Assembly: GCA_903907955.1 (NCBI GenBank)
Contig: CAIVPZ010000032.1
Span: 1 to 64,000 of the forward strand
Direction: 5' to 3'
Source of the DNA: an uncultured Acetobacteraceae bacterium
GTDB taxonomy: Bacteria; Pseudomonadota; Alphaproteobacteria; Acetobacterales; Acetobacteraceae
Length of the DNA: 64,000 nt
Shown here: positions 34,101 through 40,932 of the stretch, one piece after another
How positions within the stretch are numbered: the stretch's first letter is position 1
Layout: every line of letters begins with the position of its first letter
Translations under genes and position numbers: made by a program
Notes under the pieces: generated by a model
The model's database searches: none
The model's input: the letters and a program-made list of their open reading frames with translations, nothing else
What the model was told of the DNA's origin: nothing

Positions 34101-34635
34101 CAAGCTGGAAGAAATCGAGCGCGCCGCCGATGTCATCGTCTGGACCTGCGACGAGGCGCCCGGCTTCGCCCCTACCCGACCGCAGGACCGCACCTTCGTC
34201 GGCAACATCGTGCAGGCAATCGCGGCCTACGGCGCCGGCCGGCTGGGCGGCCAGCCGATCCCGCTGAACGAGGCCGAGCATCTGCTGGTCATCGGCTCCG
34301 ACCGCATGATGCAGGCGGTCGGCGTGGCCCGCCACGGCGTGCTGGCGCCCTACCTCCGGCCAGGGCACACGGCAATCGGCAGCATCAACTCGCCAATGCA
34401 GTGCATGATGAAGGAAGTCTGCGCCCAGTGCCTGCAACCGCAGATCAACCCGGAAACCGGCGAACGCACGGTGATCTTCTCCTGCTTCAACCAGGATCAG
34501 CCACTCGACCGGGTGGACTTCCCGGCCCTGAACGAACGACTGCGGCAAAACAGCCTGCAGGAAAAACTGACCGCCCAATGGATCGACCGCGCGCTGCGCA
34601 AACTCAACGCCCGTGCGGCGGTCGCCGCGGAGTAA
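31171..34635 (+). CDS. Large Fe-S/flavin NAD(P)-linked oxidoreductase (GltD- and PyrK-like fusion)
   Basis: The 1154-residue protein has three parts. A helical N-terminal region (1-220) leads to a cysteine-rich block with 'CIWCHSQGKDSCSRG' (about 236) and 'CNDCMKACIYQK' (about 312), the Fe-S motif of glutamate synthase small subunit-like enzymes. Two dinucleotide folds follow: 'VLIVGLGPAGFSLA' (about 376) and 'VVVIGGGLTAVDTATES' (about 545). The end (about 805-1130) resembles ferredoxin reductase/PyrK electron-transfer proteins: 'HPGQFYRLQNF' (850) and 'CMMKEVCAQCLQPQ' (1077). It should move electrons between NAD(P)H and an unknown partner. The substrate is unknown, and it stands alone between repeats. 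Confidence 0.75.
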   Translation: MDTQLGFGTRFAALGTREGLVALDKRFLEQLAGQDAALHARLLAARAAPDALEPLAESQLIMALGPVLEGFVADLFDLGDALDALLARTRQLDPVHACKRLFVQRQAVKKYADPSGFDGAALRASLEAEMTVPLTEVSFATHVEAWQRNERTPLLDTAMRYAAWATLTPQGRAAHAGGTLFRLAQKVDPQHLVPVQTVERNGVTMQCLPEHDWRHRDGFALTDTGMTGQQALDQMNYCIWCHSQGKDSCSRGLKDRKTGAYQKSPFGVTLAGCPLEVKISEMHSLRAQGFVLGAFATIAVDNPLMAATGHRICNDCMKACIYQKQEPVDIPQAETSILKDVLGLPWGFEIYSLLTRWNPLDIRRPLPLPDSGRKVLIVGLGPAGFSLAHQLMNDGHTVVAIDGLKIEPLGFDTRQPVRDVETLYESLDDRVMAGFGGVAEYGITVRWNKNYLKIIRILLERRAGFAAFGGVRFGGGATLSVDDAWAMGFDHVALCMGAGRPTIIDMPNGLARGVRQASDFLMGLQLTGAAKTSSIANLQIRLPVVVIGGGLTAVDTATESLAYYVRQVEKFALRYRTLVAERGEQAVRIAWSEEEAGIAAEFLTHAEAIRAERAAAAAEGRPPALAALLDSWGGATVAYRRQLTQSPSYTLNHEEVAKAMEEGVRFAEGLAPVAVEVDRFGHAAALRCARADGTEVVLPARAVLVAAGTQPNTVLAREHNAMKEGRIQLDGKYFQAVDIEGNKVTPVRSLAKPDDSHVLMHRTAEGRFISFFGDLHPSFFGNVVKAMGSAKRGFTLVSQVLSQLEPSAVSGQDLIARCRDELVVAVHAVNRLTPNIVEVVLRAPAASRAFHPGQFYRLQNFEMNAPRLTEAGIGTTLLSMEGLAMTGAWTDKDRGLLSVIALEMGGSSDLCAHLHPGERVVLMGPTGTPTEIHANTTVALVGGGLGNAVLFSIGAAMRAAGTKVIYFAGYKALRDRYKLEEIERAADVIVWTCDEAPGFAPTRPQDRTFVGNIVQAIAAYGAGRLGGQPIPLNEAEHLLVIGSDRMMQAVGVARHGVLAPYLRPGHTAIGSINSPMQCMMKEVCAQCLQPQINPETGERTVIFSCFNQDQPLDRVDFPALNERLRQNSLQEKLTAQWIDRALRKLNARAAVAAE

Positions 34636-34700
34636 AGTAAGCAAGGCCAGGGGCGCTGCCCCTGGCGGGTCCAGGGCAGAGCCCTGGCCTTGCTTGCTTC
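34636..34700. repeat. Intergenic palindromic repeat, copy 2
   Basis: GCCAGGGGC-gct-GCCCCTGGC and CCAGGGC-aga-GCCCTGG are nested in an outer 12-bp inverted repeat GCAAGGCCAGGG/CCCTGGCCTTGC (34651-34662/34682-34693). The stretch 34667-34686 is identical to 25678-25697. It follows the oxidoreductase stop and probably terminates its transcript. Confidence 0.85.
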
Positions 34701-34722
34701 CTTACTTCGCGGAGACCATCGC

Positions 34723-35382
34723 ATGAGCCTTGAGCTTACGCCCCGTCCGTTGCCGCCGCGCGTCAGGATTGCCGGGCGCAACGTGGTGCTGGAGCCGTTG
34801 CATGTGCGTCATGTGCCGGATTTGTGGCGGGCGGGGCAGGGGGCGGACGAGTCCTGGGCCTGGCTGGGCTATGGTCCGTTTTCGTCGCAGGAGGCGCTGG
34901 CGCGCTTTGTCGGTGATTTTGCCGCGACGCATGATCCGATGGTCTGGGCGGCGCGGCCGATTGCCACCGGGATGGTGTCGGGCTGGCTGTCGCTGATGGA
35001 CATTCAGCCGAAGAATGCGGCGATTGAACTGGGCAGCATCTGGTTCGCCCCGGTGATGCAGCGCACCCGCGCGGCGACCGAGGCGATGTTTCTGCTGCTG
35101 CGGCTGGCGGCGGATGATCTTGGGTATCGGCGGCTGGTGTGGAAGTGCAATGCGCTGAACGCGCCATCGCGCCGGGCGGCGGAGCGGCTGGGGTTCGTAT
35201 ATGAGGGAAGGCTGCGGTCGCACATGGTGGTGAAGGGCCGGCCGCGCGACACCGACCTGTACAGCATCGTTGGCGACGAATGGCCGCGCTGCCGGGATGC
35301 GGTGCTGGCGTGGCTCGACCCGGCGAATTTCGCGCCGGACGGCACCGCGTTGCAGTCGCTGGCCGCGTTGCGGGCAGGGTAG
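34723..35382 (+). CDS. GNAT-family N-acetyltransferase
   Basis: The 219-residue protein is of the RimJ/RimL-like GNAT branch: 'RNVVLEPLHVRHVPDLWRAG' at the start, 'IELGSIWFAPVMQRTRAATEAMFLLLRLAADDLG' (about residues 100-135; the acetyl-CoA binding strand-loop-helix) and 'WKCNALNAPSRRAAERLGFVYEGRLRSHMVVKGR' (about 145-180). It should transfer an acetyl group to an amine of a protein or small molecule; the substrate is unknown. The ATG at 34723 has GGAG eight bases upstream. Confidence 0.85.
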   Translation: MSLELTPRPLPPRVRIAGRNVVLEPLHVRHVPDLWRAGQGADESWAWLGYGPFSSQEALARFVGDFAATHDPMVWAARPIATGMVSGWLSLMDIQPKNAAIELGSIWFAPVMQRTRAATEAMFLLLRLAADDLGYRRLVWKCNALNAPSRRAAERLGFVYEGRLRSHMVVKGRPRDTDLYSIVGDEWPRCRDAVLAWLDPANFAPDGTALQSLAALRAG

Positions 35383-35401
35383 GGCGGGCCGGGACCCGCC
35401 C
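35382..35401. terminator. Bidirectional terminator between convergent genes
   Basis: GGGCGGG (35382-35388) and CCCGCCC (35395-35401) form a 7-bp stem with loop CCGGGA, between the acetyltransferase and the convergent gene at 35412. It has no U-tract. Confidence 0.5.
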
Positions 35402-35411
35402 CGCTATCGGA

Positions 35412-35849
35412 TCAGAGGTTCTTGTCGAGGTAGTCGCGGACCATCAGCTTGTTCTGGTTCGGCGTCAGGCTGAACGAGAAGGTCAGCGTGCCGTCGGGCG
35501 CGAGGGCAGCCGCGGGCGCATCGGCGCCGGCGCAGGTGAGGGCCTTCACCTTGGCGGCCACGGCTTCCTTGCCCTGGGGATCGGCGCAGAGGTCTTCCAT
35601 CGCATCGAGCGCCGCCTGACACCAGGACACCACGTTCTGCGACAATGCCTGGCCGGGGGCGAAACTGCTCCAGGCGAAGCCGGTTTTCAGGTGGGTGCCG
35701 CAGGCCCGGTCGGTGATTGTTGCCGCGTGGGCGAGTTCGCCTTCCCGGGCGGTGTGCATGCGCCGTTCTTCCAGCGATTTCGCCATCGCCTGACGGGTCC
35801 CGACCACGCCCAAGGCCACGACCAACGCGACCCAGATCCATGCACGCAT
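35412..35849 (-). CDS. Secreted cysteine-containing protein, unknown
   Basis: The 145-residue product has a signal peptide (AWIWVALVVALGVVGTRQAMA-KS). The mature part has four cysteines ('DRACGTHLKTGFAWSS', 'VVSWCQAALDAMEDLCADP', 'VKALTCAGADAP'), which could form two disulfides, and ends 'LTFSFSLTPNQNKLMVRDYLDKNL'. ATG 35849 has GGGGAGGA seven bases upstream; a second ATG six bases earlier is too close to that site. No family was recognised. An AT-rich palindrome lies upstream at 35990. Confidence 0.6.
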   Translation of the reverse strand: MRAWIWVALVVALGVVGTRQAMAKSLEERRMHTAREGELAHAATITDRACGTHLKTGFAWSSFAPGQALSQNVVSWCQAALDAMEDLCADPQGKEAVAAKVKALTCAGADAPAAALAPDGTLTFSFSLTPNQNKLMVRDYLDKNL

Positions 35850-35989
35850 CGGCATTCCTCCCCATTGCGCGCCGCCATGCCCGTTCGCTGGCGGGCCTGC
35901 CTGTGTCAGCCCGGCGCCGCGGGGTGCCAATCGGTGCGGAAACGGCACCCTTTGCCGGGCTCTTTTCGTCCCTTTGGGGTTTAATGCCA

Positions 35990-36006
35990 TTACAATACCA
36001 TTGTAA
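35990..36006. promoter_or_regulatory. AT-rich palindrome, candidate operator
   Basis: TTACAAT-ACC-ATTGTAA is a perfect 7-3-7 inverted repeat in an AT-rich patch of a 70% GC sequence. It lies between the divergent gene at 35849 (minus) and the PEP-CTERM-like gene at 36321 (plus). The shape suits a dimeric repressor or Fur/PerR-like regulator, but none can be named. The rest of 35850-36320 is AT-rich (for example GCATAATATATCG near 36176) and probably contains promoters. Confidence 0.4.
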
Positions 36007-36277
36007 AGTGCCGTATTGCCGAAGGCGCCGTCGCTCATCCGGAGCACCCGGTTGCCGCAGGCCGGGTGACGGCGGGAAGCGCCGGGCGGAGTTGGGGAAT
36101 GGCGGAATTCTAAGCTTTTCCGGGCCATGCTCGCCGAAAATCACGAAAAGTTGTAATGCTTGAATTGCTTTGGAAGCATAATATATCGCTGCTGGAGCAA
36201 CGCCGTTGCGAAGCCGAATGAAGGCGTTTTGGCTTCCTAAGAAGGGCACTCTGCAGGTGGAATTTTCTTTGATAAAC

Positions 36278-36309
36278 CAGGCTTCCAGGCTTCCAGGCTT
36301 CCAGGCTTC
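36278..36309 (+). repeat. (CAGGCTTC)4 tandem repeat upstream of the PEP-CTERM-like gene
   Basis: Four exact copies of an 8-bp unit end 12 bases before the presumed start at 36321. Eight is not a multiple of three, so slippage would change the frame of any upstream start relative to the gene. An ATG at 36218 reads through the repeat and would join the gene frame if one unit were added. Confidence 0.85.
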
Positions 36310-36320
36310 CTGGATGTCTG

Positions 36321-37133
36321 GTGGTGCCGTGTATGTTGGCGGCGCTTGCCGCATCTCCCGCCCTTGCCGCTCCGGTAACATTTGCGCAGTACTATGAAAC
36401 CGGCGGAGGGCAGGATTGGGCCATTACGACCGTGTTCAACGCTGTCACGGATATAACCACGACGACCATTACGGCGCAAAGCAACGCCGCCTACTTTTTA
36501 TTCACCGGTGTTTCAGGGCTGCCAGTCAAAGGAGCGGAGCTGGCAAATTTCAATCTCACGGCAACCAGCAGTCAAATCGGCAACTGCGGTGTGAAGTGCG
36601 GTCCCGGAAGTTCATTTTCGCAGGCGGGCTTTGTCGGGACGTTTTCGTTTATCGACGCCAGCCTGCATCCGGGCGCCAACCTGCTGTCCGGGATTTTCGC
36701 GGTCACGGCCGCACCGGGCACCACGGGGGCACAGTTCAGTTCCAGTGTCGGCGGCAGCGGCGCCAGTTTCAACGGCAGCGCAACTCCCGGCAATCTTCAG
36801 CAGCTCATTCTGACGTCCGACTACATTGATTTCATTGGTGAAACACAGGCCAACGCCTCGTTTGCCCTGTCGTCGCTGATTCCACCTTTCGCGACCGGCC
36901 CGGTCACACAGGACGGCAACAACTTCCTGGCCTTCCCTGCCCTCGGGACCTTCGAAGCCGCAGCCGTCGGCACGTTCTCGTCTGATCCAGGGCCGCAGCC
37001 GGCCGACGAACCGCCGGCATTTGCCCTGTTCGGCACCGGCCTGGCAGGTCTCGGCTTGCTGATGGCGCGGGCGCGTTTCGCCGGCAACCGGCTGCGTGCG
37101 CCGCGGGGCATCGGGGCCGCGCAACCGGCGTAG
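36321..37133 (+). CDS. PEP-CTERM-like exported protein
   Basis: The product (270 residues from GTG 36321) has a short signal peptide (MLAALAASPALA-AP), a Thr/Ser/Gly-rich beta mature part with one close cysteine pair (GNCGVKC) and a C-terminal 'ADEPPAFALFGTGLAGLGLLMARARF', which matches the PEP-CTERM layout of motif, hydrophobic helix and basic tail, with PEP altered to EPP. Such proteins are sorted by exosortase and often linked to extracellular polysaccharide. No exosortase gene is in this window. The start is uncertain: no ribosome site is visible, the signal peptide is short, and an 8-bp tandem repeat lies directly upstream. Confidence 0.6.
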   Translation: MVPCMLAALAASPALAAPVTFAQYYETGGGQDWAITTVFNAVTDITTTTITAQSNAAYFLFTGVSGLPVKGAELANFNLTATSSQIGNCGVKCGPGSSFSQAGFVGTFSFIDASLHPGANLLSGIFAVTAAPGTTGAQFSSSVGGSGASFNGSATPGNLQQLILTSDYIDFIGETQANASFALSSLIPPFATGPVTQDGNNFLAFPALGTFEAAAVGTFSSDPGPQPADEPPAFALFGTGLAGLGLLMARARFAGNRLRAPRGIGAAQPA

Positions 37134-37353
37134 GCGAAGCAACCCCCTCCGGCAAGGGCGAGTGCCGCGAGACATCACCGCAACTTCGCGCGCAATTCCT
37201 CAGGCTCGCGGCAGGTATGCACCTGTCGGCACGGCGCCGGGCAGGTCGCGGACATGTGTCCGCCAGCGGGGAAGGCTTCTCGGGAATGACATCCTGCGCC
37301 GGGGGCGGTCGGATATACCCGGTCCGCCACCCTCACCCCGCGGGAGACGAAAC

Positions 37354-37587
37354 ATGGACGACGATGCCGCACTCGATGGGCTTCAGGCCGCCTACAAGGC
37401 GGCGGTTGACGCCTGGGTCACCACCATCCGCACTGAAGAAGAACTCGCGTCGGTGCATCACTCGGTGGCGGACGTTGACGCCTGGGAGGGTGCCCACTTC
37501 CTGGCCGATGAAGCCCGTGCCAGGGCGGAGGTCGCGAAGGCGGCCTATGAGGCGGCATTACGGGCGCGGTTCTTCGGCATCGATTGA
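37354..37587 (+). CDS. Small conserved-looking helical protein
   Basis: The 77-residue acidic product (MDDDAALDGLQAAYKAAVDAW...) is predicted to form two or three helices, with a 'VADVDAWEGAHFLADEARARAEVAKAAYEAALRARFFGID' C-terminal half. GGGAG lies eight bases before the ATG. No function is known. It is convergent with the livF gene. Confidence 0.6.
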   Translation: MDDDAALDGLQAAYKAAVDAWVTTIRTEEELASVHHSVADVDAWEGAHFLADEARARAEVAKAAYEAALRARFFGID

Positions 37588-37634
37588 AGTCCTGGCGCTC
37601 CGGGCGACAGGCGAAATCCGCGTCGTCCGCCGCC

Positions 37635-38336
37635 TCACAAATGCAGATGCGCCGCCCGCAGCGCCGCATCGCCCTGCAGCGCCGCCATCGGCCCCGACCA
37701 GATCACCCGCCCGGTCTCGATCACCGCCGCCCGGTCGCCGACGCTGGCGGCGAAGTGCAGGTTCTGCTCGGCCAGCACCACCGTCACCCCCTCGGCCTTG
37801 AGCGCCAGAATGGCCTGCGCCATCTGCGCCACGATCACCGGCGCCAGGCCCTCGGCCGGCTCGTCGAGCAGAATGCAGCGCGGATTGCCCATCAGCGTGC
37901 GGGCGATGGTCAGCATCTGCTGTTCGCCGCCGCTCATCCGTCCGGCCGGGCGGTCGCGCAGGGTGGCGAGATTGGGGAACAGCGCGAACAGCCGCGCCTC
38001 GGTCCAGGGCGCCAGGCCGGGCCGCGCCGGCTGGCGGCCGACCAGCAGGTTTTCGGCGACGGTGAGGTCGGCAAAGATGCGCCGGTCCTCCGGCACATAG
38101 CCCAGCCCGGCGCGGGCGATGCGGTGTGGCTCCCACCCCGCCACATCCACCCCGTCGAACCGCACCCGCCCGGCGGCGGGCCGCACCAGGCCGATGATGG
38201 ATTTCAGCGTGGTGCTCTTGCCGGCGCCGTTGCGGCCGAGCAGCACCAGCACCTCGCCGGCGGCGGCGGCGAAGGAAACCCCGTGCAGGATGTGGGCGAG
38301 GCCATACCGGCTGTGCAGCCCAACGATTTCCAGCAT
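37635..38336 (-). CDS. livF: Branched-chain amino acid type ABC transporter, ATPase LivF
   Basis: The 233-residue ATPase has Walker A 'GRNGAGKSTT' (about residue 35), signature 'MSGGEQQ', Walker B 'CILLDEPAEGLAP' and switch 'AEQNLHFA'. It forms the motor pair with LivG. ATG 38336 overlaps the livG stop (ATGA). Gene order on this strand is binding protein, LivHM, LivG, LivF, so one operon is likely. Confidence 0.92.
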   Translation of the reverse strand: MLEIVGLHSRYGLAHILHGVSFAAAAGEVLVLLGRNGAGKSTTLKSIIGLVRPAAGRVRFDGVDVAGWEPHRIARAGLGYVPEDRRIFADLTVAENLLVGRQPARPGLAPWTEARLFALFPNLATLRDRPAGRMSGGEQQMLTIARTLMGNPRCILLDEPAEGLAPVIVAQMAQAILALKAEGVTVVLAEQNLHFAASVGDRAAVIETGRVIWSGPMAALQGDAALRAAHLHL

Positions 38337-39076
38337 CACGGCCCGCCCAGATAGACCGCGCGCACCCTGGCATCGGCGCGGATGGCGGCGGCGTCGCCCT
38401 CGGCGATCAGGTGGCCGCGGTTGAGCACCAGAATGCGGTCGGCAACACCGAACACCACGTCCATGTCGTGCTCGGTGAACAGCACCGCCAGACCGCGCCC
38501 GTGCGCCAGCCGCCGCACCAGCGCCATCAGCGCGGTGCGCTCGGCCGGCGCCATGCCGGCGGTGGGTTCGTCCATCAGCAGCAGGCGCGGGCCGGCGGCC
38601 AGCGCCACCGCGAGTTCCAGCCGCTTGAGGTCGCCATAGGCCAGCACGCCGGCGGCGCGGTCGGCCTGCGTTTGCATGTCCACCTGCGCGAGCAAAGCGA
38701 CGGCTTCGTCGCGAAAGCCGGCATCGGCGGCGCCCCAGCAGCGCCAGAAGCGGCGGTGGTGCGCCTGCAACGCCACCTGCACGTTCTCGCGCACGGTCAT
38801 CGAGGCGAACACGGCGGTGATCTGGAAGGTCCGCCCGACGCCGCGCCGGGCCAGCGCGCGGGGCGGCTGGCCGGTGATGTCCTGGCCGTCGAGCATGACC
38901 CGCCCGGCATCCGGGCGCAGTTGCCCGCCGACCAGATCGAAGCAGGTGGTCTTGCCGGCGCCGTTCGGGCCGATCATCGCCAGCATCTCGCCGCGGCCGA
39001 TGGCGAACGATACCCCGGCCACCGCCTGCACGCCGCCGAATGCCTTGTGCAGGCCGCTCGCCCGCAGCGCCGTCAT
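38336..39076 (-). CDS. livG: Branched-chain amino acid type ABC transporter, ATPase LivG
   Basis: The 246-residue ATPase has Walker A 'GPNGAGKTTC' (about residue 36), the LivG-typical 'VGRTFQITAVFASMTVRENVQVA', signature variant 'LAYGDLKRLELA', Walker B 'LLLMDEPTAGMAP' and switch 'FTEHDMDVVF'. Signature YGDLK in place of SGGQ is normal for LivG. ATG 39076 overlaps the permease stop. Confidence 0.92.
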   Translation of the reverse strand: MTALRASGLHKAFGGVQAVAGVSFAIGRGEMLAMIGPNGAGKTTCFDLVGGQLRPDAGRVMLDGQDITGQPPRALARRGVGRTFQITAVFASMTVRENVQVALQAHHRRFWRCWGAADAGFRDEAVALLAQVDMQTQADRAAGVLAYGDLKRLELAVALAAGPRLLLMDEPTAGMAPAERTALMALVRRLAHGRGLAVLFTEHDMDVVFGVADRILVLNRGHLIAEGDAAAIRADARVRAVYLGGP

Positions 39077-40899
39077 GCCGTGCGGTCCCGCGCGGCGGCG
39101 CCGGCGATGCCCTGCGGAAAGGCGAGCACCAGGGCGATGATGATCAGGCCGAGGCAAAGCCGCCACAGATCGGTGGCACGGATCAGCACGTCGTACAGCC
39201 CGGTATAGGCCAGCGCGCCGACGATCGGCCCGGACATGGTCTGCACCCCGCCCAGCAGCACCATGAGCAGCGCATCCACCGAGCGGCTGATGGAGATCGT
39301 GGTGGGGAACACGCTGCCTTTCGAGTACGTGCCGACCGCCCCGGCCAGTCCCGCGGCGGCGCCGGCGAGGGCGAAGGCCGCCAGGCGCAGCCGTGCCGGC
39401 CACAGCCCGATCGCCTCGGCGCGGGCGGGGGCGTCGCGGGCGGCCCGCAGGGCGTAGCCGAACGGCGAGAACAGCACCCGGCGCAGCCCCAGCGTGCCGC
39501 CGGCGCACAGCACCAGCGCCAGCGCATAGAACACCCGCGGGTCCTGCGCCCAGGCGTCCGGCCAGATCCCCAATACCCCGTTATCCCCGCCGGTGAGGTC
39601 CGACTGGAACGCCACCGCCCAGACGATCTGCGCGAAGGCCAGGGTCAGCATGGCGAGATACACCCCGGACAGCCGCACCACGAACCAGCCGAAAGCCAGC
39701 GCCGCCGCGCCGGCCAGCAGCGGCCCGAGCAGCAGCCCGACCGGCATCGGCATGAGCAACCCTTTGGCCGCCAGCGCCGCGGCATAGGCGCCGATGCCGA
39801 ACCAGGCGGCGTGGCCGAAGCTCGCCATGCCGCCCGGTCCCATCATGGCGTGCAGCGAGGCGGCGAACAGCATGGCCACCAGCGCCTCGGTCAGCACCGA
39901 CAGCACGAACGGGCCGGCGAGGAACGGCGCCGCCATCGCCAGCGCCAGCACCGCCAGCCCCAGCCCGCGCAGCGCCGGGCTGGCCGGGCGAATCAACGCG
40001 GTGGCCTGCGCCTCACCGCGCGCCGGCGCCAGGGCGCGGCCCAGCAGCCCGTGCGGCCGCACCGCCAGCACCGCCGCCATCACCACGAACATCAGCACCA
40101 GCGTGGCATTCGGCAGCAGCATGACGCCGAACGCCTGCAGCAGCGCGATCAGCAGCGCCGCCAGATATGCCCCGGGCAGGCTGCCCATGCCGCCCACCAC
40201 CACGACGACGAAGGCGTCGGTGATGACGGTCAGATCCATTTGCAGGTTGGCCGACCCGTCCGGCAGCGCCAGCGCGCCGCCCAGACCCGCCAGCCCGGCG
40301 CCGAGCGCGAACACGGTGGTGAACAGCACGCTCTGATCGACGCCGAGCGCCGCCACCATCTCGCGGTCCTGGGTGGCGGCGCGCACCAGGGTGCCCCAGC
40401 GGGTGCGGCTGAACAGCAGCCACAGCGCCGCCAGCACCAGCGGGCCGATGCCGATCAGCAGCAGGTCATAGGCGGGAAACCGCGCCCCGGCGATCGCCAC
40501 CGAACCGCGCAGCCAGGAAGGCCGCGGCAGCGCCAGGTCGTTCGGTCCCCAGAGCAGCAGCGTCAGGTCCTGCACCACCAGCAGCACCCCGAAGGTCGCC
40601 AGCAACTGCAGCAGTTCCGGCGCGCGGTAGAGCCGCCGCAACAGCCCGATCTCCAGCAGCGCGCCGATGCCGGCGGTGGCCAGCGCCGCCAGCAGCACGC
40701 CGGCTGCATGCCATCCCGGCGCGCGCGGCAGGTGGACCAGGATGGACCAGGCGATGTAGGCGCCGAGCATGAACAGGCTGCCATGGGCGAAATTCACCAC
40801 CCGGGTGACGCCGAAGATGACGGTCAGCCCCGCCGCCACCAGGAACAGCGACGACGCCCCGGCGAGACCGGTGAGCAACTGGATCAGGATGGCGTCCAA
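39073..40899 (-). CDS. livHM: Fused LivH-LivM permease
   Basis: The 608-residue membrane protein combines both permease subunits. Residues 1-290 are LivH-like (MDAILIQLLTGLAGASSLFLVAAGLTVIFGVTRVVNFAHGS, and 'VVVGGMGSLPGAYLAALLIALLQ'); residues about 300-608 are LivM-like ('GPGGMASFGHAAWFGIGAYAAALA', 'LSGVYLAMLTLAFAQIVWA', 'GGVQTMSGPIVGALAY'). Fusion keeps both cytoplasmic EAA-like loops in one chain. Translation appears to begin at TTG 40899 because MDAILIQLL is the standard LivH N-terminus. It lies 33 bases after the binding protein gene. Confidence 0.88.
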   Translation of the reverse strand: MDAILIQLLTGLAGASSLFLVAAGLTVIFGVTRVVNFAHGSLFMLGAYIAWSILVHLPRAPGWHAAGVLLAALATAGIGALLEIGLLRRLYRAPELLQLLATFGVLLVVQDLTLLLWGPNDLALPRPSWLRGSVAIAGARFPAYDLLLIGIGPLVLAALWLLFSRTRWGTLVRAATQDREMVAALGVDQSVLFTTVFALGAGLAGLGGALALPDGSANLQMDLTVITDAFVVVVVGGMGSLPGAYLAALLIALLQAFGVMLLPNATLVLMFVVMAAVLAVRPHGLLGRALAPARGEAQATALIRPASPALRGLGLAVLALAMAAPFLAGPFVLSVLTEALVAMLFAASLHAMMGPGGMASFGHAAWFGIGAYAAALAAKGLLMPMPVGLLLGPLLAGAAALAFGWFVVRLSGVYLAMLTLAFAQIVWAVAFQSDLTGGDNGVLGIWPDAWAQDPRVFYALALVLCAGGTLGLRRVLFSPFGYALRAARDAPARAEAIGLWPARLRLAAFALAGAAAGLAGAVGTYSKGSVFPTTISISRSVDALLMVLLGGVQTMSGPIVGALAYTGLYDVLIRATDLWRLCLGLIIIALVLAFPQGIAGAAARDRTA

Positions 40900-40932
40900 G
40901 CGTTGAGGCCCTCAGCGGTTGAGGGCCGCTCC

